Source of the DNA: Ilyonectria destructans
Lineage: Eukaryota > Ascomycota > Sordariomycetes > Hypocreales > Nectriaceae
Assembly (NCBI GenBank): GCA_020740775.1
Contig: JAHEWK010000005.1
Span: forward strand, 1,612,001 to 1,676,000
Direction: 5' to 3'
Length of the DNA: 64,000 bases
The position numbers were made by a program, and so were the translations under genes. The notes below the pieces were generated by a model, which was not told the origin of the DNA, made no database searches, and saw only the letters and a list, made by a program, of their open reading frames with translations. Each line of letters begins with the position of its first letter. The first letter of the stretch is position 1. Positions 45,086-57,300 of this stretch are shown here, piece by piece.

Positions 45086-46590
45086 ATGTGGATCTACGGA
45101 CCAGTTATTGTTTTTGCTACTTGCACACTGGCGGCTCGGCCCTTTCTCAACGAGCCAGACACAGGCTTGAATGATTTTCTGGGCGACTTTGCGGTTGGCT
45201 CGCTACCGGACCTTGACAGCATTGCTGGCCTTCCGGATTTCGAATGGGCAGCACGGAATTTCTTGCCTCTGCAGAATTATACCTACTTTCGCAATGCTGC
45301 TGGTGGGGAGTGGTCGTATCGAAACAACCTTGAGGCTTTCCAACGATATTCCTTACTGCCACGACGAATGATGGATGTTAGAAATGTGAAAGCCACATTG
45401 CCGTATGTCTGCGTCATTTGTTCCCTCAACTTTACCCACAAATATCAGGTCAATACAAAGGAAATGGAAACTAAATGTGGTAACAGCACGACCATCCTTG
45501 GTCATAAATTTGCATCTCCTTTCTTCATAAGTCCGGCAGCACGGCAGGATATGGCCCACCCTGACGCGGAGCTCAATCTCGTCCGAGCAGCAGGAGAAAA
45601 TAATATACTATACGTGGTATGGTCCCCAGTGCTATCTTTCCCGAGTATAAGCTATTCTAAACGTCATAGCCTTCATTGAAAGCCTCGAAAAGTATTGAAG
45701 AGATCGCCGCCGCGAGGGCGGCAGGGCAGGTCACGTTTCAACAGGTAAGTTCCATCGTCATAATTCAATAGCCATTCTAATGAGATTGATAGCTTTATCT
45801 GCCCAACTCAGACAAGGCAACGAAGAAGCTTGTGAAACAGATAGAAGTCTCCGGTGCTGCTGCCATTGTTCTCACCGTCGATGCCCCTGTAAGTGGGGAT
45901 CGTCAGCGAGCCTTCCGACTTCGCGGTGGGCCTCCGTACGTCAAACAACAATTCTGTCAACGATGGATGTGTTGAGACTAATGATCCGGTGAACAGAGAA
46001 CCAGATTATACGCTATTAACTGTGAGTCATCTTTTGGAGTCAAGACCCGACCAGCCCAGCTTGACTGACAAAGGACATAGTGGGAGCGTTACCATAACCT
46101 CACAGCGATGACCTCATTGCCAATCGTATTGAAGGGCATTTTGACAGTATCCGATGCGCAAGACGCTGTAAAAAACGGAGTGAAGGCCATTATGCTATCC
46201 AATCACGGTGCCCGCCAACTTGACGGCAGTCCATCAAGCCTGGAAGTTGCGCTCGAGATTCGTCAGAAAGCTCCCGAGATATTCTCACAACTCGAAGTGT
46301 ATGCCGACGGCGGCGTGAGATACGGGACCGATATCCTCAAGCTGCTGGCTCTGGGTGTCAGGGCTGTTGGCCTCGGCCGCCCCTTTGTGTATGCCAATGT
46401 GTTCGGCATCGAGGGCGTGCGGCACGCAATCGACCTTTTGAACCGTGAGGTCACGGTTGATGCGGCCAATCTAGGTGTTACGAATCTTCATGAAATCAAC
46501 GCAAGCTACGTGAGTACACCGTCTTTTGAGAGTGTATTGATGACTGATGACCTTTAGGTTCAATGGACGCAAAATACCTGGATTCCTTGA
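45086..46590 (+). CDS. Secreted FMN-dependent alpha-hydroxyacid oxidase/dehydrogenase
   Basis: Seven exons: 45086-45402, 45487-45616, 45670-45744, 45793-45935, 45997-46021, 46081-46509 and 46558-46590. They sum to 1152 nt (383 residues). The protein opens with a signal-peptide-like MWIYGPVIVFATCTLAARP. The FMN (beta/alpha)8 barrel shows FFISPAARQDMAHPDAE, VLTVDAP, the flavin-contact lysine in PIVLKGILT, catalytic His and Arg in SNHGARQLD (normally SNHGGRQLD), YADGGVRYGTD and GLGRPFVYAN. Relatives oxidise L-lactate, glycolate or mandelate; oxidases of this group make H2O2. The 25-nt fifth exon is fixed by perfect GTACGT and GTGAGT donors. A cytochrome domain is absent. Substrate is unknown. 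Confidence 0.87.
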
Positions 46591-47895
46591 GTGGTAGTTG
46601 GCAGGAATAATGGTTACGAATAAATGCGGTGGCAAACAGTGGTTTTGTAATGTCAAGAATTGCGATTTGCACACATAATACGTGCGGGTTTTAATTGTGT
46701 TATTTAATAATGCATCTGATTTTCTTAGGGTAGACATAGTAAGGCTAGCTCTTGATATTTAGTTTCCTACGTTTACATTTTAGATCTAGTACTTTGGCAG
46801 GTCCCTTAGTTGCGATCCATTCATCGCGTTCATGGGTACTTTGATTTCGTCCAGGCTGCGTGCCAATATCCGTATGCGGCCAGTACTTTGTATACGCGAA
46901 TAGTGATAACCTTAAAATCTTTACTCTCCAACGAAGGAAGAACGTATAACCCATCGATACGCTCATGCAGAATAATCATGCCATCCTGTGGGCAGGTCCT
47001 CACGTTCCCGAGTTACCCTTGGTACAACCAGTTGCTCATTCGGGACTCAAACTCCCCGCACTACAGCCTACTATATCCTGTGGCAAGGTACCTTGATCAC
47101 ATCTATAAAACATTGCGTCTGCGGGAAATGCTGCACGGTAACGAAATACTGGTTCAGCGATGCGTCATGTGTAATTTATACCTGGGTATTAGCTTCGGCC
47201 ACATGCTCTCGAGAAGCTCCAATCCAATACACTAACACCACCAGCCAAAAGCCCAGGGCCGCCAATCCCCCAAAGCCCCGCCAACTTAGCTTAGTGAGGA
47301 ATAGCATAATGCCAGCCACTGGCGCGCAACTTTTACTCAAACAGGCAGTGTGTTAGTGCGCTGGACGTGGGAAGCGTGATGGATTCCCCCGCCATCCATG
47401 CCGAGGCTCAAACAATCGACGGAGGAGGAGGCCATTCCGCTCTTGGGCTTGCATGCGACGCGCGAATCATCGACGGCGATGCTGCACCAGCTAGACCCTT
47501 TGGGCCTTGGATCCCTCTCTGGTCCTTGCTCGTTCGATCGATCCTTCTTCAGAAGCGTCTGCTCATCTTCAAGATGACCGACCGCCTCATGCGGTTGCCG
47601 GCTCGCTGGGGGTTCTATGACCATCCGCCACCTAGTTAACCATCTCCCTCCCTCCTCGCCCTCCTGAGCGATTTCTGGCAATTCTTATACCCTCTTCTTG
47701 TCTTTGTTTGCATTTCCTGTCTTCCTTTTCGGGTTGATTGTCTAGAGGCTGGCCCTTGCGAATGGCAACTTGCTAACAGCAGTTGGATGGCACCATACTA
47801 GCAGCATCACCTACGACACCCGCCCTCAGCATCACCGCCAACTTCGTTTCCCCAAGTGCTGTCTCCTCTAATCCCCGGCTTGGGCCTTGTCCAGT
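46591..47895. other. Intergenic region, no gene seen
   Basis: 1.3 kb between two plus-strand genes. GC content rises sharply near the right end. No coding region was recognised. Confidence 0.45.
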
Positions 47896-49425
47896 ATGAA
47901 GATAACTACGGCAACTATCAAGGCTGCTTGGGCCTCCCTGTCATTCCTCCCGCTCATCGCCCGCGTCTCGCTGCTTCACATCCTCCAACTCTCGGATGCG
48001 GCCGAGTATCTCGACCTGCGCAGCTCGCTCCTCATCGCCGTCTTCCGCGCCATGCTGGTCACCTCCAAACCGCGCAGCATCACCGACATCCAGAAGCTCA
48101 CGATGCGCGACAGCGGTCCGCAGGGCTCCATCTGGGTCAGCCGGTACGCCTCGCCGCGGCCGTCCGAGACGGGCATCCGCGATGCCCTCATCGACACGCT
48201 CGAGCGCCTCGCCCGCCCGAGGGACTCGAAGTCTCACCGTCCCCGGGTTCCCGTGCCCGACCTCATCGACGTGGAGGCCGAGTGGACCGGGTACCGCGCG
48301 GGAGTAGCGCGCACCGAGCCGTTGCCCAGCATGTCGGAGCGCGAGCGGTATCACAGCATGATGGGCGAGTGCACCACGCCCACAACGGTCCTGTACTTAC
48401 ACGGCGGCGCCTACTACCTCTGCGACCCTTCCACGCACCGCCCAACCACCAAGAAGCTGGCCAAGTTGACGGGCGGCCGATGCTACTCGGTCCGTTACCG
48501 CCTCGCCCCTCAGCATCCCTTCCCGTCGGCCCTGCTCGACGCCTTCGTGTCGTACTTTACGCTGCTGTACCCGCCCCCGGACGCCTACCACGACCCCGTG
48601 CAGCCGGAGCACCTTGTGATTGCCGGTGACAGGTAAGCCTTGTCGAATCTCGGCGTGTTTTCATGCCCAGTTCCCTAATCCCCGCGTCGTGGCGCTGACT
48701 CGAGACCCCCAAGTGCCGGCGGTAACCTTGCGCTGGCGTTACTCCAGCTGCTCATGGAACTCCGGAACCAGGACGCTCCGATCCTGTGGCACGGCGAGCT
48801 GCGTCAAGTGCCCCTGCCCGCAGGCGTAGCCGTCAATTCGCCGTGGCTCGACATCACGCAGAGCGCGCCAACGTGGGAGATGGCCACGCCGACGCCGTAC
48901 GACTTCCTGCCCAAGCCCGAGTCCATCAGCAAGCTGGCCATCCCGCCGTGCGACATCTGGCCGGCCAACCCGCCGCGCAAGAACATCTACGTCGACGACG
49001 ACCTGCTGCCGCACCCGCTGGCGTCGCTCGTCATGGCGCGGAGCTGGAAGGGCGCGCCGCCCATCTACATGTGCGCCGGGTGGGAGATCCTGGCGTGGGA
49101 GGGCAAGTTCCTGGCGCGCAAACTCGAGGCCGACGGCGTGGCGGTGGTGTTCGAGGAGTACGAAGCCATGCCGCACTGCTTTGCGCTGCTGCTGCCCAAC
49201 ATCCCGTCCACGCACCGGTGCTACGACGGCTGGGCGGGCTTTATCCGCGCGGCGGTGGAGGACGCCGAGGCCATCGCTTCGAGCGCCGTGCGCATCAAGG
49301 CCAGGACGCTGGACGAGGAGCCGCTCCGGTTTGAGGACCTGTGCAGCGTCACCGACGACGAGATGCGCCAGCGGGTCCTGCTCAAGGCAGGCGAGCTTCC
49401 GGTGATTCCTGCGGCGAAGCTGTGA
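47896..49425 (+). CDS. HSL-type alpha/beta hydrolase (esterase/lipase), membrane-anchored
   Basis: Two exons, 47896-48632 and 48714-49425, give 482 residues. The N-terminus has a hydrophobic segment (SLSFLPLIARVSLLHILQL) that may anchor it in a membrane. The oxyanion motif YLHGGAYYL, the nucleophile elbow GDSAGGN (formed across the intron), and a late EAMPHCFALL with the catalytic histidine define the hormone-sensitive-lipase family. This family hydrolyses short acyl esters or steryl/xenobiotic esters. The first ATG giving the hydrophobic N-terminus is at 47896. Third codon positions are almost all G or C, much more than in genes to the left. Confidence 0.87.
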
Positions 49426-50071
49426 CGGTGTTGGTTTTGGGCGGACAAGGGACGAGGGTCGGCGTTCTTGTGAGTAATTGTTTCGATCCGGTGGGCATTG
49501 GATGAGGAGATTGTTTCATGAGCCCGGCGTTAGCATGGCTGTTGTTGGCGGCGTAACTGTTACCTTTGCTATGGAGCGGAATATGAGGCGACAGATCAGG
49601 GTATACTGGATAATTTTTGGCTATTTGCCTGCATTAATAGAATGGCTTTGTTAGAACTGTGCGATATTGAGGTGAAGCTTGAGATGTGTTGTTACATCGT
49701 TTATACGCAATCACTCTACTCAGCTATACTACACCTTCCAACACAGCATTAGGGAACCGGTGATATCCCATGAGTAATTATCAAGTCAATGTGAGTGATA
49801 CTCATCTCTATGACATTTCACACGATTTAATACTGCGCAGCGAGTACAATTCCACTTGGCGGTTCACTGTTGCGATGACAAGCCCGGCTCCACCACCCCC
49901 ACGAGCCGGAGCTTCGGTCACAATCGGCCCCCGCCAAGAAAGACTGCGGTACCTTGCTCACAGCTCTGGCTTCAACCTCGTCCCATCTTCCTCCTCCTCA
50001 ACACCACCGTCCGCAATCCCAATTGCCCTCCCGCACCACCCCTCCGGCTCCTCACCGCGCCCTCGCCCGCC
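49426..50071. other. Intergenic region
   Basis: 646 bp between two plus-strand genes, including the promoter of the sterol reductase. Nothing else was recognised. Confidence 0.5.
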
Positions 50072-51625
50072 ATGGAGCGCCACAAGCAGGCCGTCGGCAA
50101 GATCGCCGCCGCCGTGCGCGGCTACTTCGAGCGCCGCGAGCCCTACCGCATCTTCCACGGCTCAACCAACAGCACGCGGCCGCAGCAGCACGCCCGCGCC
50201 GTCGACATCAGCGCCCTCGGCAACGTGCTGAGCGTCGACACGGCCGCCCGCACCGCCCTCGTCGAGCCCAACGTCCCCATGGACCGCCTCGTCGAGTCCA
50301 CCCTGCGCCACGGCCTCGTGCCGCCCGTCGTCATGGAGTTCCCCGGCATCACCGCCGGCGGCGGCTTCGCGGGCACGGCCGGCGAGAGCTCCTCGTTCAA
50401 GCACGGCTTCTTCAACGACACCATCAACTCGGTCGAGATGGTGCTCGGCAACGGCGACGTCGTCACCGCGTCCCGCGAGGAGCGTGCCGACCTGTTCCGC
50501 GGCGCTGCCGGCGCCGTCGGCACCCTCGGCGTCACCACGCTGATCGAGCTGCAGCTGATGGAGGCCAAGAAGTTTGTCAAGACGACGTACCACCGCACCA
50601 ACAGCGTGGCCGAGGCCGTCGCCCGCGTCCGCGCCGAAGCCGAGAACCCGGCCAACGACTACGTCGACGGCATCCTCTTCTCCAAGGACCACGGCGTCAT
50701 CGTCACCGGCGAGCTGACCAACGAGAAGCCCGCCGACCAGTCCATCCAGACCTTCAGCGGCGCCTGGGACCCGTGGTACTACCTCCACGTCCAGGACCGC
50801 ACCCGCGACGCTCCCTCCGCCGGCCCGGCCGCTGTCCAGTCGTCCGAATCCTCGTCCCCCGTCGACTACATCCCCCTCCCCGAATACCTGTTCCGCTACG
50901 ACCGTGGCGGCTTCTGGGTAGGCGCCGCCGCCTTCACCTACTTCAAGGGCGTGCCTTTCAACCGCTTCTTCCGCTGGTTCCTCGACGACTTCCTGCACAC
51001 CCGCATGTTGTACCGCGCCCTCCACGCCTCGGGCGAGTCGGCCCGCTTCATCGTCCAGGACCTCGGCCTCCCTTACCGCACCGCCGAGAACTTTGTCGAC
51101 TACACCGCCGACAACTTCAACATCTGGCCGCTGTGGCTCTGCCCCCTCAAGCAGACCGCCCCGCCGACTTTCCACCCGCACACGGGCGAGACCGAGACCG
51201 CCGCCGACGGCACCGTCACCACCCCTCCCTCGCTGAACATCGGCCTCTGGGGCTGGGGCCCCGTCGACCAGGACGAGTTCGTCGCCAAGAACCGCGCCCT
51301 CGAGGCCAAGCTCGCTGAGCTGGGGGGCATGAAGTGGCTGTACGCGCACACCTACTACGCCGAGGACGACTTCTGGAAGCTGTACGGCGACCGCCCGTGG
51401 TACGACGCCCTGCGCGAGAAATACCACGCCGCCACCCTGCCCACCGTCTACAACAAGGTCAAGGTCGACGTCGAGGCCCGCAAGGAGGAGCGCCGCCGCC
51501 TGAAGCAGTCCCTCAAGGGCCGCCCGCCTTTCGGTGGCCTGTACGGCATCTGGAAGGGCATCAAGAGCAAGGACTACATGCTGCACCGAAAAGCGGAGTG
51601 GAAGTACAAGGAGGAGCAGAAGTAG
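50072..51625 (+). CDS. DHCR24/DWF1-like FAD-linked Delta24-sterol reductase
   Basis: A single exon of 517 residues. The PCMH-type FAD domain spans roughly residues 20-190 (HGSTNSTRPQQH, LVEPNVPMDRLVE, VMEFPGITAGGGFAGTAGES, GAVGTLGVTT), and the C-terminal half has the DHCR24-type YDRGGFWVGAAAF, NIWPLWLCPL, GLWGWGP and WLYAHTYYAEDDFW. DHCR24/DWF1 reduce the 24(25) or related side-chain double bond of sterols with FAD and NADPH. The usual N-terminal membrane helix is missing when the start is the ATG at 50072. The upstream in-frame stretch has no ATG in a similar context, so location is uncertain. It is convergent with HMG-CoA synthase. Third positions are nearly all G/C. Confidence 0.86.
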   Translation: MERHKQAVGKIAAAVRGYFERREPYRIFHGSTNSTRPQQHARAVDISALGNVLSVDTAARTALVEPNVPMDRLVESTLRHGLVPPVVMEFPGITAGGGFAGTAGESSSFKHGFFNDTINSVEMVLGNGDVVTASREERADLFRGAAGAVGTLGVTTLIELQLMEAKKFVKTTYHRTNSVAEAVARVRAEAENPANDYVDGILFSKDHGVIVTGELTNEKPADQSIQTFSGAWDPWYYLHVQDRTRDAPSAGPAAVQSSESSSPVDYIPLPEYLFRYDRGGFWVGAAAFTYFKGVPFNRFFRWFLDDFLHTRMLYRALHASGESARFIVQDLGLPYRTAENFVDYTADNFNIWPLWLCPLKQTAPPTFHPHTGETETAADGTVTTPPSLNIGLWGWGPVDQDEFVAKNRALEAKLAELGGMKWLYAHTYYAEDDFWKLYGDRPWYDALREKYHAATLPTVYNKVKVDVEARKEERRRLKQSLKGRPPFGGLYGIWKGIKSKDYMLHRKAEWKYKEEQK

Positions 51626-52258
51626 ACGTCGAGTTGAGCATTGGGATACCCTGGATGAGCGAAAAGATGGACGAGAATAAAAGACGGTTGAAGTAAAGGT
51701 CTCCTGTATGGTTGTACGACGTATGGCGAAAAAATAAGGGCCGCAACTTCGTTTGGCTTGTATAGAACGTAATATTAGAACGTCACTCAAGAGACAAATA
51801 GACCAGCGTGTACAATACTGAAGAAAGAGGCACAAAACGCATTCAGTAATAGAAAGTCTTGTATTCCTAAATATCGAAATCTTTCTCAGCGCCAAGTAAT
51901 CATCTATATGGGGGCCATTAACAAGCTTCCAACAAGTGAACTGGCAGGGGAGCGCCGCGGCCACCGGTATTTACACAAGCCCGTGGTGTTCTCGCCACCA
52001 CATGAGGCTCAATTAAGGGGCTTTTGGCGCAAATCCCTTCTGCGCGCGTGCAAGTCTATCATCATCATCAAATAGCTGCGGTTCGCCTCCCAATGCATCT
52101 ATTTCCTCCGTGAAAGTCGTCATGGTTATACGCAATGTCCCCCGGGGCCTGGCAGCATGGGCGCAGAGCCAGGCCAACTAAGCAAAAAAAGAATATACCC
52201 TGGGGTAGAAATGATGGGACGAGAAGCGGAAGGGGCATCATCAGGCGTTAAGGGACCT
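51626..52258. other. Convergent intergenic region
   Basis: 633 bp between the sterol-reductase and HMG-CoA-synthase stop codons. It probably holds both 3' untranslated regions. Confidence 0.5.
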
Positions 52259-53998
52259 TTATGCCTGGATGGCGTACTCTCGCTTGAACATGTCGTCGAC
52301 CTTGGTCAAGTAGTAGGTGCCGGGGGCAATGGTGGAGATCTCGCCCTTGGGGACGAAGTCCTTCTGGAGGTGGGCCTGCTTTCGGAGGTCGCACATCTGT
52401 ACAGAATTGGTTAGTTCATGTGAATCAAAGTAAAAAGAGGTGAGAACTTGCCTGGTCGTAGGTCTCGGGGGAGACGGAACGGCGGGCCTCGAGACGGCTG
52501 GGGAGGTCCAGGACGCTGGAGATGTTCTCGACACTTCCGTTGATGCGGAAGGACATGAAGCTGGCAGCCAGGCCGGAACCGTAGCTGAAGAGACCAATGC
52601 GCTTGCCCTCGAGAGTCTTGTTGTCGACCAAGCTGATCAAGCTGGCAAGGCCACCCCAGACGCTGCCGCAGTACATGTTACCGCACAGGGTAGCGACCTG
52701 GATACCGGGGTTGACGCGCTCCTGGAAGCGCTTCTTGGTGAGACCCATGAAGGTCTTCTCGACGGCCTTGTCGGTCAGGGACTTCTCGTAGTCCATGTCG
52801 CGCAGCTCGGGGGCGACCTCGGCAAAGGCCGGGGAGTCGGCGTTGGCGAGGTAGTCGTGGTACAGGAGGCGGGCGTACGACTTCTGGACGAGCTTGCAGG
52901 TGGGGGCGTGGAAGGCAAGGTAGTCGAAGCGGTCCAGGCTGGTCTTGGCAGAGTCGCCGTTGGTGACGCCGTTGGTGGCCTGCTTGGCCTCGCGCTTGCA
53001 GTAGGCGCGGTAGGCGGCGTCGAGGGCCTTGGTGTAGCAGGTGAGGGAGTAGTGGCCGTCAACGTAGGGGTACTCGCTGGTCAGGTCGGGCTTGTAGAAG
53101 TCGTAGGCGTGCTGCATGTAGCTGCCTCGCAGACCGGGCTCCATGACGATGGGGGCGTTGGGGCCGATGAGGAGGGCGACGGCGCCGGCACCACCGGTGG
53201 GACGGGCGTTGCCCTTGGCGTAGAGGGCAATGTCACCGGCGATGACAATGCCGTCGCGGCCGTCCCAGGCGGAGCTCTCGATCCAGTTGACGGTGTTGAA
53301 GACGGCGTTGGTGCCGCCGTAGCAGGCGTTGATGGTGTCGATACCCTCAATGTCGGTGTTGTCGCCGAAGAGCTGCATCAGGACGGACTTGACCGACTTG
53401 GACTTGTCCAGCATGGTCTCGGTACCAACCTCGAGGCGGCCAATGGAGTTGGTGTCGATCTTGTACTTCTTGAGGAGGTTGGCGGTGGCGGTGAGGGCGA
53501 AGGAGTAGATGTCTGGGGGGAACCCATGTCAGCTGTGTTCGTCCTTCGCATGCTTTTGGCGCTCGAGGCAATGAGAGCTCGTAGAGCCCTTTTCTCGACG
53601 GGAATCGAGAGGAAATGGCGTTCAAGGAGGGAGGGAAGAGACATACCCTCGCGGTCATCGCAGAAGCTCATCTTGGTCTGGCCGAGGCCAATGGTGTACT
53701 TGCCGGTGCTGACGCCATCGAACTTCTCGAGCTCGGTCTGCTCGACATACTATGCGAGTAGAAAAGTGGTGGTCAGCTCGCGCCCAAAGCATTCAAAACG
53801 GCAGACGAGGGGCAAAAAAAAAAAAGTTGGTGAATGAGGGGCACACGACACCGGCGGCAACGCAACACAGGGCAGAGGTGAGAGGAGGGGTCGATGTTGC
53901 AGACTGCAGCTCGCACGGGGCAGCGAGAGAACCCTTACCTGGCTGGGGAAGTAGATCTCAATGGCCTTGATGCCAATGTTCTGGGGTCGGGAGGCCAT
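52259..53998 (-). CDS. ERG13: Hydroxymethylglutaryl-CoA synthase
   Basis: Four exons, 53939-53998, 53647-53749, 52452-53512 and 52259-52396, give 453 residues. The acetyl-accepting cysteine lies in [13 protein letters not shown] (about C118), the catalytic histidine in [16 protein letters not shown], and [13 protein letters not shown] is the C-terminal CoA-side motif. The enzyme condenses acetyl-CoA and acetoacetyl-CoA to HMG-CoA, the step before HMG-CoA reductase in the mevalonate/ergosterol pathway. The last intron begins with GCAAGT, a GC-AG intron: only this splice joins YDQ to MCDLRKQAH in frame. A GA-rich block upstream (CT-rich in its own sense) marks the leader. Confidence 0.95.
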
Positions 53999-54300
53999 CG
54001 TGGGAGAGTTGTTTGAGGGCGAGCAACGGGAATGTCTTGAGAGGAAGAGAGGGAGAGAGAGAGAGATGGCGGCGAGTGGAGGAGGAGGAGGTTGAAGTAG
54101 AATAATAGGAGTGGTAGGAGGAGTGGGAGGAGTAAGGGCGTAGGGGTGGAGGATGGAGGAGGATAGAGGATAGAGGAGGGGCTATGGGAGGAATCGGAGG
54201 ACGGAGGACGGGGCGAGATTGGGATTGGGGGACTTCGGGGCGGTTTGTGGCCTTGGACAAAGGATTGAGATTGGATGGGACCTAGTTTAGATCTCGGCCG
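53999..54300 (-). promoter_or_regulatory. Pyrimidine-rich leader/promoter of HMG-CoA synthase
   Basis: Read on the minus strand this is a long C/T tract directly before the start codon at 53998, typical for strongly expressed fungal housekeeping genes. No sterol-response element was identified with confidence. Confidence 0.45.
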
Positions 54301-57300
54301 GTACAGAACGGTAAACAAGTCGATAGCCAGACTCCCAGACTCCCAGGGGACCAAGGAACAAGGGGGGACTAAAACGGGCCTATCCGTACTTGTTGAGTTA
54401 GCTAGTGGCTTTTTTTTTTCACCTGTCACTCTGCGTGTGTGCGTGTGTTTACAGTCCCGGAACCGAGAATTGGTGAGGGTTAATTCACCGCCCTTTGCAG
54501 GCTGCCACTGGAGGGACCTTATTTGGGCCTGGCCTGGCGGGTTGGGCAGTGCATTGCCGTGCCGTGTGGCATGTGGTGTGCGGCAAGATTTGTGTTATGC
54601 CGCATGTGGTATGAGGCATGTGGTAGGGGGGAAAGGAGACGAGGAGACGAGGAGACAGAGGAGACAGAGAAGCTGCGCGGCCACCCAGCCACAACCTGCA
54701 CCTTGCTGCAGCCAGAGCCATGTTGGCCAAGCTGGGCACTCCTGCTGCCAGGGGCGCGCCTAAGAAGGAAGAAGAAAAAACGTGGGCTGGGCGAGTTGTG
54801 GTAGGATGGCCGGCGGGCGGGCGCGTGCTTGTTCGGGTTGGGTTGGGACAGGTGTGGAGAGTGACACCAAATAAGACGTAGCCGGAGGGGCGTTGGTTTG
54901 GTGGCGGGCGGTTGTACCACGGGAGTGGAGATGACGGAAACAGGGTCCCTCTGAGGTGGCCGGGGGTACGGTAGGGGGGCGGCATGGAGGGGAGAGGGGA
55001 CTTACACAGCACGTCACTGACGCGGACAGCACAAGATGGCGGGCTTGTTGAGAGACGGAGAGCGGATGTGAGAGGGATTCGAAGACGGAGAGCGGATGCA
55101 ATGGCGTCGGGAGGGGAGAATGAGGCCAGCTGCGAAGAGGAGGGGAAGACGGAAGCAATTTATACTTGTGTTGGTGCGTGGGTGCTTTGGTGCTTTGGTG
55201 CGTCGTGGGTACCTGAGGGCGTGTGAGTGCGTCAGTGGTGCTTGTTTGGTTTGCGAATACGATGCGTCTGTATCTGTGTCTGCCTGTGCCTGCATCTACA
55301 TCTCCATCCGGGCCTGTTGTTTTGGCTAACCGGGAATCACTCACTTCCAGGTTGCTCACTCAACCCACTCACTCACTCACTCGCTAAATGCACTGCCTCT
55401 CATCTCATCCGTCTCTCCTCCCAAACCCGTTCGTTCATCACCACAGCCTAGTTAAGCACCAACCTCCCCCATAACCGAAATCGTCAAACCTACCGCTCGC
55501 CCGGTTCCCTCAATGTTCCCCCAAGTACACGCCATGTACCCGCACATCCATCCTCCTCACTCAAAAAGCGTACTAAAAACCACCGTCCATCACATGAGTT
55601 ATCTGATCCGATGCCGCACTCTCACAGGCTCCCCTACGAAACTCACTCCACCCCCGGCGTGGACGGGATCCAGCCCTGGGCGGTCCACATCGGGCGGTTT
55701 TCTGTGTCTCATCCAGAGACGAAAGCCGAGACAAAATGCCCAAAAACAAAAACCAGTCCGCCGGCGGGGCGGTGCTAAAGAGAAAAGAATCTCCATCGGA
55801 AGAGTCCGAGAGAGCGGCATGACGGGGGAGGGAGACGCAGGGGGATCGAGACAAGCTCGGCGGCCGGACAGGGGCGACGAGGAGCCGGAGGGGTTCGCAC
55901 AAACGCGTATTGCTAGTCGCAGACATAACATACTTCAATCCTGCTAATAATTATCTATTATTCTAATAAATTATTTAGAAGACTAATTCTTAGTATTTAT
56001 TTCCTAATAACCTTTTATTATTTTTAAAAAGATTCAGTTGAATGTATTAATAAATATAAGCCCAATGTCTAAGAGTTTCAATTTTAGGTATATTAATTTG
56101 CCTCTGTGGTTTCTTAGGGAGTATTGCACTGCCACTACGCATTCTTCAATCTACCCAGTTGTTGAGAAACCTCTGCATCCTTGCTTTTGATCTTAGAGCT
56201 TTCCCCTCCGTACCCTTACTCTTAATCTCAAAGCAAGGTAGAGATACCTTGGTGCCCCGCGGCGACAAGTGGGGGAGAGTTACGCATCTCAAAATTTATG
56301 CCGATTCTGATCTCACACTCGCTGCAGTTACTCATTGCATTGGAGGGGCTCTAGAGGCATTAGGCATCGATCTCAATACCGGTTCACTTGCATACAGGAA
56401 AGTAGTCGCAGAACATTGCCATTCACACACAAGTGCAAGCCTCTTTAGCCAAACCCCAGGGCTGCGATACGGACCTGTACAGCCCCACTGTACACCTGCA
56501 TTTGCCTTCCATTGCCTGACTTTTTTTCTTCTTTTTTTCGTGGCTGCCCCTCACCACCACGGGCCTAGATTCCGGCCATCGCCATACCATCGTCAACATC
56601 AACACTCATGGTTTCCCATGTCTGACGCTCTGAGTATATTCTAGTATCCCAGGACTTCACTTGACTACTTCCCAACTCCCGCCGTGTAGACTCAACCTCA
56701 AAGAACAATATGTAACGCCCCATACTCCCGCTTCCACGTGCATCTCCTCATTCAGCCCGTCGCCATTGTTCCCCTCCCTTGCTCATGGACCATACACCAT
56801 ACACCCGTGGACCAGCTAGGAACAGTCCCACACACCCTCCCCAATTCCTGCATCTGCCGTCGGCATTATCCACCATCTCCATCTTGCCTCAACCTCGTGG
56901 AGGCATTTTTTTTTTATCAGATGGCCCTCCATCCCACATCGGCAGCCCGCCACAACGCCCCAAACATAGCGCGTCTGCCCTTGTTACCTGCCATCCTGAT
57001 ACCCTCGGTTGCACACACGTCTTTGGGATCACGCATCTCCTGTCTCTCGTCTCCCGCCTCCACTTGACTACCTTAGACATTTCCAGGTTCCTGCCTTGTC
57101 TCAGTTTCTGTCTTGTCTCAGTTCCTTCGAAATCAATAGTCTTTCTACCTAGATCTATCCGCAGCAACAACCGCCTTACCTGGTATATCTCAGCCACCCC
57201 CATCGTCAACTCCGTCGTCTCCATCATCACCACCTTTTTCCCCCATCTTCCCACTTCCCACCAAACCAAAACCATCCACACCTGATCCCTGGGCTGATGA

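Noticed and set aside
50162..51964. Long minus-strand frame of 600 codons opposite the sterol reductase
   Set aside because: GC-rich third positions suppress stops on the opposite strand; the translation is low complexity (Val/Gly/Glu-rich) and has no domain.
52440..53837. Long plus-strand frame opposite HMG-CoA synthase
   Set aside because: Same antisense artefact of biased codon use.
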